Shown here: piece after piece, positions 18,491-27,780 of the stretch
How the letters are laid out: each line of letters opens with the position of its first letter
Position numbering within the stretch: position 1 is the stretch's first letter
DNA from: Rhodovastum atsumiense
GTDB taxonomy: Bacteria; Pseudomonadota; Alphaproteobacteria; Acetobacterales; Acetobacteraceae
NCBI RefSeq assembly: GCF_937425535.1
Contig: NZ_OW485601.1
Span: 363,001-427,000, forward strand
Reading direction: 5' to 3'
Length of the DNA stretch: 64,000 nt
Program-made: the position numbers and the translations under genes
The notes under the pieces: generated by a model
Seen by the model: only the letters and a program-made list of their open reading frames with translations
Database searches by the model: none
What the model was told of the DNA's origin: nothing

Positions 18491-19762
18491 CTAAAACCCT
18501 GCCACGCTGCCAACGAAGTCGTGAAACTCCTGCCTGAACCTGGGTTCCGAAAAGCGGAGCGCGTTCAGCCTGCAATCATGCTTCGTGATGTCCGATTCGA
18601 TTCTCTCGAAGCGGTCGATGGCTTCTGAAACGGCATCGGCGTCCTGGCGATCGAACAGCAGGCCGGTTGGCTGACCATTTTCCTCGGTCACGACGATGTC
18701 GACCGCACCGCCCCGACCAAAGGCGATCACCGGCGTGCCGCAGGCCTGCGCCTCCGCCAGGGCAATGCCGAAATCCTCTTCCGCCGCGTAGACATACGCC
18801 CGCGCGCGCTGCAGCAGGTCGATCAGTTCGGGCTGTGGGACGACCCCCTTGAAGAAGATGTTCGGCGCATTCTGCGCGGCGCGCCTGACACGCTCGCGTT
18901 CCGGCCCATCCCCGACCACGACAAGCTTGCGGTCCGGATGGCGCGCGAAGCTCTCCACCACCACATCCACACGCTTGTATGGCACGAACCGGCAGGCCAC
19001 CAGGTAGAAATCGTCCTTTACAGGACCGATCTGGAACCGGTCGGTATTGACAGGCGGGAAAATGACCCTGGCATTTCTCCGATAGACCTTGCCGACGCGG
19101 CGGGCGATGTAATTCGAGTTGGCCGCGAAGTGGTCGACCTGATGCGAACTCACCACGTCCCATTGCCGCAGGCGCCCCAGCAGCCAGCGCGCATAGGCCC
19201 CTTTCAGGCCGGTCTTCAGCCCGGATTGCGCCAGGTACTGATGCTGCAAATCCCACGCATAGCGCATGGGAGAATGCACATAGGCAACATGTATCTGATC
19301 CGGCCCGGTCAGCACGCCCTTGGCAACCGCGTGGTTATTGGAAATGATGACATCATAGCCACTGACATCGAGCTGCTGAACAGCGATCGGCATGAGGCCG
19401 ATGTAGTTCCGGAAATTACGACGTGCAAATGGCATGTGCTGGATGAACGTCGTGTTGACCTTGCGCCCCCCCAGGAACGCCCGCTCACTTTCTTTCACGA
19501 AATCCACAACGGCAAAGACGTCAGCTTCCGGAAAGCACTGCAGCAGTTGCTCCAGGACGCGCTCCGATCCGGCGTAGGTTTCAAGCCACTCATGCACGAG
19601 CGCGATGCGCAAATTCGGCCGCGGCGGCAGCTTTGACCTGAAAAGCTCGGGCGCTGGCCAGATGGGTTTTTGTTTGTAGCGGCCTATCTGTACAGAATTT
19701 GGAATACCCAGGTCGATTTCAGAAGAATCAGCCACGATCTCATCAGAGCGCGTATTGTCCAT
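18491..19762 (-). CDS. Glycosyltransferase family 4 protein
   Basis: GT-B-fold glycosyltransferase of 423 residues. After a divergent N-terminal stretch of about 50 residues comes RIALVHEWLETYAGSERVLE, the GT4 N-terminal signature. The donor-site EX7E motif is EDFGIALAE, followed by ACGTPVIAFGRGGAVD. It resembles WbaZ-like mannosyltransferases of surface polysaccharide synthesis. No other polysaccharide gene is nearby. It appears to be an isolated insertion, with a low-GC upstream region. ATG 19762 with AGGGGTG upstream is preferred over a TTG at 19780. Sugar donor and acceptor are unknown. Confidence 0.85.
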   Translation of the reverse strand: MDNTRSDEIVADSSEIDLGIPNSVQIGRYKQKPIWPAPELFRSKLPPRPNLRIALVHEWLETYAGSERVLEQLLQCFPEADVFAVVDFVKESERAFLGGRKVNTTFIQHMPFARRNFRNYIGLMPIAVQQLDVSGYDVIISNNHAVAKGVLTGPDQIHVAYVHSPMRYAWDLQHQYLAQSGLKTGLKGAYARWLLGRLRQWDVVSSHQVDHFAANSNYIARRVGKVYRRNARVIFPPVNTDRFQIGPVKDDFYLVACRFVPYKRVDVVVESFARHPDRKLVVVGDGPERERVRRAAQNAPNIFFKGVVPQPELIDLLQRARAYVYAAEEDFGIALAEAQACGTPVIAFGRGGAVDIVVTEENGQPTGLLFDRQDADAVSEAIDRFERIESDITKHDCRLNALRFSEPRFRQEFHDFVGSVAGF

Positions 19763-20665
19763 AGTCACCCCTAGACGCAACCGTTTTAAGCATTTTCTGC
19801 CTTTGCTGATCCCATTACCAAATAAAATAAATACGCAATAACCTTCATGTTATCCAAGGCAATCCAACGCACATGTTTATAAAATCATATAAAAATAACT
19901 ATATTATTGAAGTAACGTTCACATATCCGCATCACTTCAAAAATTCGCTCAAGCCCGGACACGCATGATCACGACCATGTCGTGATATACACAAGCGCAC
20001 CGCATAAGAAGCCCTGCGCCTGGACAGGCACTATTTTCTACAATAATTCGTCTAATGAGCCGCGTAGGCCAGGCAAAAAGAACGATGGCGATATATTGGG
20101 ACGAACGACATGCCGTCGAAATCCCGGCAGCCTGACGATTTTGATGTTGGGCAGGCCCGGAATGGTGCAGCCACACACCCACGGTTGCGGAAAAACTCAT
20201 AGAAGCACGCGCCGACAACCAGCCCTCCTGCCACGGCGGAGGGACCGCTTGACCGATGCTCCCCCGCCCCTGCCATCGGGCAAAGAACCTCAGCCATGGC
20301 GCAGCGGAGCCGTCCTGTCCGGGCCGAACGGGAACTCGCCGGCAAACCCATGACCGCATCAAGGAAGCATGCGGATTGTCACGAAGCGTCCACCGGCCAT
20401 CCACGAACATATCCACGATTCTATCCACGGTTTTGTGGATATTCCTTTTAAGGAATAAAACGCCTCTCCGCCCCTGCCGGCCGACGAATCCCACCGGAAC
20501 AAACCGGGTGCAGCAAGGTTACGGCCACAGCGCCGAGGCGACCTTCGGCGCAGACCGGCAGCATGGCCGCATCATTGCACAGGAGCCTGCGTTGCACCGA
20601 CGGCTGTCGTCGCTGCTTCAGGAGCCCTGTATAGCAACACGCAACCTCACTACGGGTCTCGTTCG
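19763..20665. other. 903-bp non-coding region, AT-rich in its first 300 bp
   Basis: From 19780 to about 20060 the DNA is clearly AT-rich compared with everything around it. Then GC rises again. Open frames here (for example 19949-20494 on the minus strand) have no recognisable domains and unnatural composition. The stretch holds the promoter of the glycosyltransferase and, near 20399-20456, a small repeat array. The composition break suggests an old insertion or gene decay. Confidence 0.55.
20399..20456. repeat. 12-bp tandem repeat with inverted half and adjacent palindrome
   Basis: ATCCAC starts at 20399, 20411 and 20423, exactly 12 bp apart, and the inverse GTGGAT follows 12 bp later at 20435. 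The last two form a hairpin (TATCCAC, GGTTTT, GTGGATA). Directly after it lies ATTCCTT-TT-AAGGAAT (20441-20456). TGTGGATAT differs by one base from a DnaA box. It may be a regulator-binding array or a minor DnaA-binding cluster; no replication gene is near. Confidence 0.6.
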
Positions 20666-21595
20666 TTGTCGAAGATTACGCGCCTGTTTCCGCTATGGGC
20701 AGTGCTTGTTTCCGTTGCTGCCTACGTTTCGCCTGCCGAATTCAAGGGGCTCACGCCCTGGATCACGGTGCTGCTGACAACCATCATGTTCGCGATGGGC
20801 GTGACGCTGACCTTCGCTGATTTCCGCCGGGTCATCGTGCGGCCCGCGCCGGTGATCGCAGGGGTGGTCCTGCATTACCTGGTGATGCCCTTCGCCGCCT
20901 GGGCATTGGCGAAGGCGCTGCGCATGCCGCCGGACCTGACGACCGGCATGATCCTGGTCGGCAGCGTCGCCAGCGGCACCGCATCCAATGTGATGATCTA
21001 TCTCGCACGCGGCGACGTTGCGCTCTCGATCACCATCAGCGCGCTCTCCACCCTGGTCGGCGTGGTGGCGACGCCGCTGCTGACACGGTTCTATGTCTCG
21101 GCCGAAGTGACGGTCGACGTGGTCAGCATGCTGCTGTCGATCCTGCAGATCGTGGCGGTGCCGGTGCTGGCCGGCCTGCTGGTCAACCACTTCCTGCATC
21201 GTCTGGTGCGGACGCTGGAGCCGGCATTGCCGCTGGTCTCCATGCTGGCGATCCTGGCGATCATCGCCGCGGTGGTCGCCGCGACCCAGCCCAGCATCGC
21301 TTCGGTCGGCCCGATGGTCATGATCGCGGTCATCCTGCACAACGGGATCGGATTGCTGGGCGGATACTGGGGCGGACGCCTGCTCGGCTTCGACGAGGCG
21401 ATCTGCCGCACCCTGGCACTGGAAGTCGGCATGCAGAATTCCGGCCTCGCCGCGACGCTCGGACGGATCTATTTCTCGCCGCTCGCCGCCCTTCCCGGGG
21501 CATTGTTCTCGGTATGGCACAACCTGTCGGGATCGCTGCTCGCCGGCTACTGGGCCGGCCGGCCGGTCGCGCGCACGGGCAAGGACGCCGCCTGA
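20666..21595 (+). CDS. BASS-family (bile acid:sodium symporter-like) transporter
   Basis: Inner-membrane protein of 309 residues with about 9-10 hydrophobic helices. Family features: an early [20 protein letters not shown] segment, [20 protein letters not shown] (residues 92-111), and [14 protein letters not shown] near 250. Such carriers couple sodium to small organic anions, for instance keto acids or pantoate precursors. The substrate is unknown. The start is a TTG at 20666, giving the usual [16 protein letters not shown] beginning; no ATG fits. A strong hairpin terminator follows. Confidence 0.85.
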   Translation: MSKITRLFPLWAVLVSVAAYVSPAEFKGLTPWITVLLTTIMFAMGVTLTFADFRRVIVRPAPVIAGVVLHYLVMPFAAWALAKALRMPPDLTTGMILVGSVASGTASNVMIYLARGDVALSITISALSTLVGVVATPLLTRFYVSAEVTVDVVSMLLSILQIVAVPVLAGLLVNHFLHRLVRTLEPALPLVSMLAILAIIAAVVAATQPSIASVGPMVMIAVILHNGIGLLGGYWGGRLLGFDEAICRTLALEVGMQNSGLAATLGRIYFSPLAALPGALFSVWHNLSGSLLAGYWAGRPVARTGKDAA

Positions 21596-21624
21596 CCTGA
21601 CCTTCGCCATCACTGCCGACCACC

Positions 21625-21658
21625 GGGCCTCCCCCGCCTTGGGCGCAGGGGGAGGCCC
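21625..21658 (+). terminator. Hairpin terminator after the BASS transporter
   Basis: Perfect 11-bp stem GGGCCTCCCCC (21625-21635) with GGGGGAGGCCC (21648-21658) and a 12-base loop, 30 bp past the stop codon. A clear T tract is lacking. Confidence 0.6.
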
Positions 21659-21724
21659 TGGATTTCCCTCGATTCCGCCGGACCGGACTTCAGGCGGATC
21701 GCCCCCGCCCGGAGAGACGCCGCG

Positions 21725-23137
21725 ATGATGACAGCCCTGACCAACGTGCATCTGCTGAGCCTGGTGGCGACACTGGCCGTCATCCTGGCCATCACCGCCT
21801 GGTCGGCGCGGGCGACGACATCGGCCGAGGGATTCAGCCTGTGCGGTCGCTCCGCGGGGCCGTTGCTGATCGCCGGGGGGATTGCCGGAACCTGCATCGG
21901 CGGCTCGGCAACGGTCGGCACCGCACAGATGGGGTTTGCCATCGGCCTGTCCGGCTGGTGGTTCACCCTGGGCATGGGGCTCGGGCTGGTCCTGATGGCG
22001 CTCTGCTACGCGGCACCGCTGCGCCGCAGCGGCCTGGAAACCGTGCCCGAATTCCTCGGCCTGCAGTACGGCCGCACCGCCCGGCCGCTGACCAGCGTGA
22101 TATCGTCGCTCGGCATCCTGTTCAGCATGGTCGCGAGCGGGCTTTCCGGCATCGCCCTGATCGCGCTTCTGCTCCATCTCACGGACTGGCAGGCGGCCGG
22201 CATCATCATCCTGCTCGTCGCCATCTGCGTCTGCTTCGGCGGGATGAAGGGCGCCGGGGTCTCCGGTCTGCTGAAGATGGCGGTGATCTGGACGACGCTC
22301 TGTGCGGCCGGCGTGATCGCGGCGCTGTCGCTGGCGCGCATGCCCGATTTCGACGCCACCTTCCCGGCCTGGCCCTGGTTCAGCCTGCTCGGCCGCGGCA
22401 CGGCGGACTGCATGGGCAACCTGGTGGCGCTGATCGTCGGGACGCTGTGCACGCAGACCTATATCCAGGCGGTCTATTCGGCGACGAATGCCAGGGTGGC
22501 GGCGATGGGCGCCATGGTCGCCGCCCTGATCACCATTCCCGTGGGGTTGCCCTCGGTCGCCATCGGCATGTTCATGCATGCGGCCCATCCCGACATCAAT
22601 CCGATCCTGGCCTTGCCGATGTACCTGACGCTCTACCTGCCGCCCTGGCTGGGAGGCATCGGGCTAGCGGCGATCCTGCTGTCCGTGGTCGGCTCGATCG
22701 CGGGGCTGGCGCTCGGGATCGGCACCATGGTGGCACGCGACATCGGCGCCGGGGTGCTGCGCATCACCGCGGACCGGTGGAGCCTGCTGCTCAACCGCCT
22801 CGCGGTGCTGCTGGCAACCTGCCTGGCCGTGGCGATCGCGCTCGCCAATGCCGACACCTATGTCCTCGACTGGAACTACATGTCGATGGCGCTGCGCGGC
22901 GCCGGCATATTCCTGCCGCTGACGCTGGCGATCTTCTGGCCACGCCACCTGCCGGGCAACTGGGCCTTGCTGTCAATGGCGGCGAGCACCGTGGCGGCGG
23001 TGGTCGCCCGCTTCGTCCTGCGCCTGCCGGTCAATCCGCTGTTCGTCGGCATGGCCGTCAGCCTGATCGCCATCGGCATGGCGTTGCTGGCGACAGGGCT
23101 GCGGGCAGCGCGGGCGGATAACGGCAAGCCCGCCTGA
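21725..23137 (+). CDS. Sodium:solute symporter (SSS family)
   Basis: Polytopic inner-membrane protein of 470 residues with roughly 13 hydrophobic helices. Early segments read SAEGFSLCGRSAGPLLIAGG and GGSATVGTAQMGFAIGLSGW, typical of the LeuT-fold SSS family that includes PutP and PanF. Putative sodium-site small residues sit in helix 1. It stands alone after a terminator, close to proline and hydroxyproline genes. An amino acid or imino acid substrate is plausible but not shown. ATG 21725 has GGAGAG 8 bases upstream. Confidence 0.87.
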   Translation: MMTALTNVHLLSLVATLAVILAITAWSARATTSAEGFSLCGRSAGPLLIAGGIAGTCIGGSATVGTAQMGFAIGLSGWWFTLGMGLGLVLMALCYAAPLRRSGLETVPEFLGLQYGRTARPLTSVISSLGILFSMVASGLSGIALIALLLHLTDWQAAGIIILLVAICVCFGGMKGAGVSGLLKMAVIWTTLCAAGVIAALSLARMPDFDATFPAWPWFSLLGRGTADCMGNLVALIVGTLCTQTYIQAVYSATNARVAAMGAMVAALITIPVGLPSVAIGMFMHAAHPDINPILALPMYLTLYLPPWLGGIGLAAILLSVVGSIAGLALGIGTMVARDIGAGVLRITADRWSLLLNRLAVLLATCLAVAIALANADTYVLDWNYMSMALRGAGIFLPLTLAIFWPRHLPGNWALLSMAASTVAAVVARFVLRLPVNPLFVGMAVSLIAIGMALLATGLRAARADNGKPA

Positions 23138-23147
23138 CATGTGAGAA

Positions 23148-23177
23148 GGTGGCCGCGCCCGTCGCGACGCGGCCACC
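23148..23177. terminator. Bidirectional terminator
   Basis: A perfect 10-bp stem, GGTGGCCGCG (23148-23157) with CGCGGCCACC (23168-23177), occupies the 46-bp gap between the convergent symporter and amidohydrolase genes. Pairing can extend outward through GAGA/TCTC with a bulge. Confidence 0.65.
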
Positions 23178-23183
23178 CGCCTC

Positions 23184-24413
23184 TCAGCCCAGCCGGTTCG
23201 TGATGAACCGTCCGCCGCGGATGATGGCGGCGAAATGCGCGCCGTCATGCTGCAGCAGCCCGATATCCGCGAACGGGTCGCCATCGACCACCAGCAGGTC
23301 GGCCCAGGCATCCGGGGCCACCACGCCGACCTGGCCTTCCAGCCCGCACAGCCGCGCCCCCACCAGCGTCGCCGAGGCGATGATGTCGCGCACCGGCAGC
23401 ACCCGGGCCCGCATCTCGAATTCCAGCGACTGGTATTTGTGCAACCCGCCCAGCAGGTCGGAGCCGTATGCCATCGGCAGCCCGGCGCGCCACATGATGT
23501 CGAGCGATTCCAGCCCGCCCCGCCGCACGGTCTCGATCTTGGCCACGGATTCCGGACGCAGGCCGAGCGCCGCGCCTTCGCGGGCGAGCCCCTCATAGGC
23601 CGCGAGCGTCGGGATGGCGACCGCCCCCGCCTTGACCGCCAGCTCCGCGGTCGGGGTCTGGATCAGGTTGCAGTGTTCCAGCGAGTGCACGCCGCACTCC
23701 ACCGCGCGACGGATCGCCTCGTCGGTGTAGAGATGCGCGGCGACATAGGTGCCGGCATTGCTTGCCTCCTCCACCGCGGTGCGGATCTCGTCGCGCGAGA
23801 AGCCGAGCGCGTGGATCGGGTCATTCGGCGAGGCGACGCCGCCATTGGCCATGATCTTGATGAACTGTGCCCCGGCCTTGATCTCCTCGCGCGCGGCGAG
23901 GCGGATTCCCTCGACGCCGTCCACCACCCGGCCGAGCGCGCCGGCGCGACGGACCTCCGGCAGGCGATGGTCGAAGCGGCTGCGCTTGTCGGAATGTCCG
24001 CCGGTCTGGCCCAGCGACTTGCCGCATTGCACGAGGCGCGGCCCGTCGAACAGCCCGTCCTCCACCGCCAGGGCAAGGCCAAGATCGGCACCGCCCAGGT
24101 CGCGCACCGTGGTGAAGCCGCGCATCAGCATGCCGGTCATCACCTTGGTCGCGCGCAGCGTGGCGAGCGAATCCGGCAGCTCGGAATTGGCCGCCAGATT
24201 GACCATGGAGGCGACCACGTGGACATGCGCATCGATCAGACCCGGCATCAGCGTCCGGCCACCCAGATCCACCCGTTGCGCGGCATCGCTGTGGATCGGC
24301 CGGTCGGAAACTTCCTTGATCCGGTCGCCCTCGACCAGCACTTCCATGCCGCCGAGCAACTCGCCCCGTGCCGGATCGAGCAGGCGGAGATTGGTGAACA
24401 GATAGGACGTCAT
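23184..24413 (-). CDS. Amidohydrolase-family metallopeptidase (prolidase or Xaa-Arg/Lys type)
   Basis: Binuclear-metal amidohydrolase of 409 residues. All metal ligands are visible: His63 and His65 (DAHVHV), Lys186 for carboxylation (QFIKIMANGG), His227 (AAHLYTD), His247 (SLEHCNL) and Asp319 (YGSDL). The subfamily includes enzymes that cleave the C-terminal residue of dipeptides, among them Xaa-Pro dipeptidases. Last gene of the hydroxyproline operon. Release of (hydroxy)proline from small peptides is a reasonable guess. The exact peptide bond is not predictable from sequence. Confidence 0.83.
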   Translation of the reverse strand: MTSYLFTNLRLLDPARGELLGGMEVLVEGDRIKEVSDRPIHSDAAQRVDLGGRTLMPGLIDAHVHVVASMVNLAANSELPDSLATLRATKVMTGMLMRGFTTVRDLGGADLGLALAVEDGLFDGPRLVQCGKSLGQTGGHSDKRSRFDHRLPEVRRAGALGRVVDGVEGIRLAAREEIKAGAQFIKIMANGGVASPNDPIHALGFSRDEIRTAVEEASNAGTYVAAHLYTDEAIRRAVECGVHSLEHCNLIQTPTAELAVKAGAVAIPTLAAYEGLAREGAALGLRPESVAKIETVRRGGLESLDIMWRAGLPMAYGSDLLGGLHKYQSLEFEMRARVLPVRDIIASATLVGARLCGLEGQVGVVAPDAWADLLVVDGDPFADIGLLQHDGAHFAAIIRGGRFITNRLG

Positions 24414-24469
24414 GCGTGGCTCCTGCGGGAAAGGGCGTGCCGGTGCCGCCGCGGCGGCAGGCGACCGGG

Positions 24470-25726
24470 TTATGAAGGACGGCGGGCGAAACGGCCCGGA
24501 TCGAACGGCTTCAGGTCGAGTCCGGGCGGCGTTCCGGTGAGCAGCGCCGCCACGATGCGGCCCGTGGCCGCGGCCAGCGTGAGACCGAGATGCTGGTGTC
24601 CGGCGGCGACCAGCAAATTGGCGTGGCCAGGTGCGGCGCCGAGCGCGGGCAGATAATCCGGCAAGGTCGGCCGATCGCCGTGCCAGCGTTCGGTGACTTC
24701 GACCTCACGGCCGAACAGGGTGTGCACGTGCTGGGCCAGGATATCCGCACGGGCCCAGGCGGGGGGCCGTCCATCCGCCCCGAACTCCACCGTGCCGGCA
24801 AGGCGGATGCCATGGGCGAGCGGCGTGATGACGAAGCCGCGTTCGGCGAAGGAGGTCGGCCGAGGCACCGGCAAGGCGTCCGGCGCCAGCATGGCGTGGT
24901 AGCCGCGCTCCGCGGTCAGCGGCAGCACCAGGCCAAGGTCACGGCCCAGCGTCGCACTGGCGAGCCCCGCCGTCAGCACCACGGCGTCCACCGGATGCTC
25001 GGCCGCGTCGGTGACGACCGCGGTGATCCGCCCCTCGCCGCGGCGGAACCCGGTGACCGGGGCCGCGACCAGCGTGCCGCCATCGGCCACGAAACGCGCC
25101 GCCAGCGCCTGCACAAGGCCGAACGGATCGAGCACGTGCGCCGCCGTCGGAAACAACCGTCCCCCCGCCGGCACCCGGGCCAGCCCCGGCATTTCCGCCA
25201 TCACCTCGGCCCCGGAGAGGTCACGGAACGCAACGCCGTGGGACGCAAGCAGCCGCCCTTCCGCGCGTGCCGCCGCCAGCCGACCGGGCGTCTCGATCAC
25301 GGTCAGGGTGCCCTGCCGGCGCAGCATGTCGGAGAGCCCCGCTGTCTGCAGCTCGGCCTTCCAGTCCGGCAGCGCCGTGCCGAGCAGGGCGGCGAGCGCG
25401 GTGGTGCCGGCGGTGACACGCGCGGGCAACGCCGCCGCGGCGAAGCGCGCGAACCAGGGGGACAGCGCCGGCACGCCCCGCCAGCGCAGGGTCAGCGGAC
25501 CAAGCGGCGTGGTGAGCATGCGCGGCACGCCGGCGAGCACGTCCGGCCGCGCCAGGGGGCGGATATGATCGAGCGCGATATGGCCGGCATTGCCGCTGGA
25601 GGTCAGCGAGCCGGGCGGGGCCGGATCGAACAGGACCACCTGCCGGCCGGCCCGTTGCAGGGCGCGTGCGCAGGCGACGCCGACGACGCCGGCGCCGACC
25701 ACCGCGATGGGGGATGAGGATGTCAT
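24470..25726 (-). CDS. FAD-dependent D-amino acid oxidoreductase, probable D-hydroxyproline dehydrogenase
   Basis: DAO-family flavoprotein of 418 residues. The dinucleotide motif VVGAGVVGVACARALQRAG is at 9-27. A C-terminal GHQHLGLTLAAATGRIVAAL completes the FAD site. Position directly after the epimerase (2-bp gap) and beside the deaminase fits oxidation of cis-4-hydroxy-D-proline to pyrroline-4-hydroxy-2-carboxylate. The family alone would also allow general D-amino acid dehydrogenase activity, so the substrate is inferred from context. Start ATG 25726. Confidence 0.85.
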   Translation of the reverse strand: MTSSSPIAVVGAGVVGVACARALQRAGRQVVLFDPAPPGSLTSSGNAGHIALDHIRPLARPDVLAGVPRMLTTPLGPLTLRWRGVPALSPWFARFAAAALPARVTAGTTALAALLGTALPDWKAELQTAGLSDMLRRQGTLTVIETPGRLAAARAEGRLLASHGVAFRDLSGAEVMAEMPGLARVPAGGRLFPTAAHVLDPFGLVQALAARFVADGGTLVAAPVTGFRRGEGRITAVVTDAAEHPVDAVVLTAGLASATLGRDLGLVLPLTAERGYHAMLAPDALPVPRPTSFAERGFVITPLAHGIRLAGTVEFGADGRPPAWARADILAQHVHTLFGREVEVTERWHGDRPTLPDYLPALGAAPGHANLLVAAGHQHLGLTLAAATGRIVAALLTGTPPGLDLKPFDPGRFARRPS

Positions 25727-25728
25727 GA

Positions 25729-26757
25729 TCAGACCAGGAAACCCGCGCGCAGCGGATCGCGCTCGCGCACGAAGATGGTGTTGATGCCGTGGGTGCGGGC
25801 CCAGCCGGCGATGCTGGGGATGATGGCGTCGCGGCCGCCGAGCGTGGCCGCCGTCTCCACCCGCCCGTCGAACAATGTGCCGATGATGCTCTCGTGCACG
25901 AAATCCTGGCCGACCGCGAGCCGGCCGCGCCCCACCAGTTGCGCCATGCGGGCCGAGGTGCCGGTACCGCAGGGCGACCGGTCCACCGCGCGGTCGCCGT
26001 AGAACACCGCGTTACGCCCATGCGCGCGCGGGTCACGCGGCCGGCCGGTCCACATCACGTGGCTGACGCCGCGGATGGTCGGGTCCTCGGGGTGCACCAC
26101 CTCCACCACCGCATTCAACCGGCGCCGCAGCTCCGGGCTGAAACGCAGCACGTCATCGGCCGAAATCGTTTCCAGCCCGCCATAGCCGGGCTGCGGCTCG
26201 ACGATCGCGTAGAAATTGCCGCCATAGGCGATGTCCACGCGCAATGGGCCGATCCCAGGCAGGTCCACCGCCACGTCGGTCAGCGCCAGATACGAAGCGA
26301 CGTTGCGGATGCGCACGCTGTCGATGTGCTCGCCGTTGCGCTCGTACTGCGCCACCACCCGCCCGGCCGGGACATCGAGCCGCAGCTCGCCCTCGACTTC
26401 CGGACGGGCCAGGCCGTTCTCCAGCGCCATGGTGACGGTGCCGATGGTGCCGTGGCCGCACATCGGCAGGCAACCCGAGACCTCAATGAACAACACCGCG
26501 ATGTCGCAATCCGCGCGGGTCGGCGGGTAGAGGATGGACCCCGACATCACCGCATGGCCGCGCGGCTCGAACATCAGCGAGCGGCGGATCCAGTCGTGGT
26601 GCTGCAGGAAGTCCTGGCGCTTCTCGCTCATCGTGGCGCCGTGCAGGAACGGGGCGCCGCCGGTCACCAGGCGGACGGGATTGCCGCAGGTATGACCGTC
26701 GATGCAACTGAAGGTGTGATTGCCGGGCGGGACCGGGGTTTCGATGCCTTGCATCAT
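25729..26757 (-). CDS. 4-hydroxyproline 2-epimerase
   Basis: Proline-racemase-superfamily enzyme of 342 residues. Both catalytic cysteines are present: Cys100 in PMCGHGTIG and Cys263 in DRSPCGTGTSA. This rules out the trans-3-hydroxyproline dehydratase branch, which has a Thr or Ser replacement. It should convert trans-4-hydroxy-L-proline to cis-4-hydroxy-D-proline. The neighbouring deaminase and D-amino acid oxidoreductase favour hydroxyproline over proline. ATG 26757 (or the adjacent ATG 26754) follows AAGGACAC. Confidence 0.9.
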   Translation of the reverse strand: MMQGIETPVPPGNHTFSCIDGHTCGNPVRLVTGGAPFLHGATMSEKRQDFLQHHDWIRRSLMFEPRGHAVMSGSILYPPTRADCDIAVLFIEVSGCLPMCGHGTIGTVTMALENGLARPEVEGELRLDVPAGRVVAQYERNGEHIDSVRIRNVASYLALTDVAVDLPGIGPLRVDIAYGGNFYAIVEPQPGYGGLETISADDVLRFSPELRRRLNAVVEVVHPEDPTIRGVSHVMWTGRPRDPRAHGRNAVFYGDRAVDRSPCGTGTSARMAQLVGRGRLAVGQDFVHESIIGTLFDGRVETAATLGGRDAIIPSIAGWARTHGINTIFVRERDPLRAGFLV

Positions 26758-26816
26758 CAGTGTCCTTCGCGCTCGGCCGGGACGGCGATGCGGTGTCGCC
26801 CCGGCCGGAACCCCCC

Positions 26817-27740
26817 TTATGCCGCGACCGGCAGGGCAGGCAATGCGGGACGAGTGCGCAGCGCCTCGCGCAGCACCGCTTCCACGCGGCCGCGCTCGGT
26901 GCCGGCCAGGGGCAGGCGCGGCGCCCGCACGATCTCGGTGCCGACGCCGACCAGCGCCTCGGCCAGCTTGATGTTCTGCACCAGGCGCGGGCTGACATCG
27001 AGTTCAAGCAGTGGCGAGAACCAGCGATAGATGGCCAGGGCCTCGTCGAGCCGGCCGGCACGGGCAAGCTGCCAGATCGCCACCGTCTCGGCGGGGAAGG
27101 CATCGACCAGCCCGGCGATCCAGCCATCGGCACCGACGAGGCAGCTTTCCAGCGCCAGATTGTCCACGCCGGCGAAGATGCGCAGCCGCGTGCCGAGCGC
27201 GTTGCGGATCTGGATCACCCGACGGACGTCGTCGGAGCTTTCCTTGACCGCGACGATGTTGGGGATCTCGGCGAGCCGGCGCAGCATCTCCACGGTCACG
27301 TCGATGCCATAGGAGACGGGGTTATTATAGACCATCAGCGGCAGGCCGGTGGCCTGGGCGGCGGTGGTGTACCAGGCGATGGTTTCCTCGGCCGAGGCGC
27401 GGTACATCATCGGCGGCAGCAGCATCACCCCGTCCACGCCCTGCGCTTCCGCCCGCTTCAGCAGGTCCAGCATGCGTGCCGTCGCGCCTTCGGCGATGGT
27501 CAGCACCACCGCGGACTTGCCGCCCGAGGCCGTCCGGGCGATGCGGGCAAGCTCCAGCTTCTCGTCGGGCGTCAGCGTGCTGCCCTCGCCGAGCGAGCCC
27601 GAGACGATCAATCCGTCGCAGCCGTTCTGCAGCAACCAGGCGAAGTGCTTCTCGCAGGCGGCGGCATCCAGTGCGCCGGATGCGGTGAATTTCGTGGTGA
27701 CGGCGGGGAACACGCCCTGCCAGTCGCAGCTTGTTGCCAT
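26817..27740 (-). CDS. DHDPS-family lyase, probable pyrroline-4-hydroxy-2-carboxylate deaminase
   Basis: Class I aldolase-like (beta/alpha)8 barrel of 307 residues. The Schiff-base Lys166 is in NIVAVKESSDD and the catalytic Tyr138 in LPLMVYNNPVSYG. The substrate-loop motif is GSLGEGSTLT. In the hydroxyproline pathway this family turns pyrroline-4-hydroxy-2-carboxylate into 2-oxoglutarate semialdehyde. The assignment rests on linkage to the epimerase and oxidoreductase. No oxoglutarate semialdehyde dehydrogenase lies in the window. ATG 27740 has GGAGGAG upstream. Confidence 0.85.
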   Translation of the reverse strand: MATSCDWQGVFPAVTTKFTASGALDAAACEKHFAWLLQNGCDGLIVSGSLGEGSTLTPDEKLELARIARTASGGKSAVVLTIAEGATARMLDLLKRAEAQGVDGVMLLPPMMYRASAEETIAWYTTAAQATGLPLMVYNNPVSYGIDVTVEMLRRLAEIPNIVAVKESSDDVRRVIQIRNALGTRLRIFAGVDNLALESCLVGADGWIAGLVDAFPAETVAIWQLARAGRLDEALAIYRWFSPLLELDVSPRLVQNIKLAEALVGVGTEIVRAPRLPLAGTERGRVEAVLREALRTRPALPALPVAA

Positions 27741-27780
27741 GTATGCTTCTCCTCCGGAGCAAGTACGCCGGATTGCGCGC

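Noticed and set aside
20399-20460. Chromosomal or plasmid origin of replication
   Set aside because: Only weak DnaA-like boxes, and no dnaA, repABC, parAB or other replication gene in the window.
19949-20494. Possible small genes in the 19763-20665 gap
   Set aside because: No ribosome sites, no hydrophobic or domain patterns, and the frames run through the repeat array.
20693-22588. 631-codon minus-strand frame across the two sodium symporters
   Set aside because: Low-complexity His/Gln/Arg composition and opposite to two clear membrane proteins.
25729-26757. trans-3-hydroxyproline dehydratase
   Set aside because: Both active-site cysteines (Cys100 and Cys263) are kept; the dehydratase branch has Thr or Ser at one of them.
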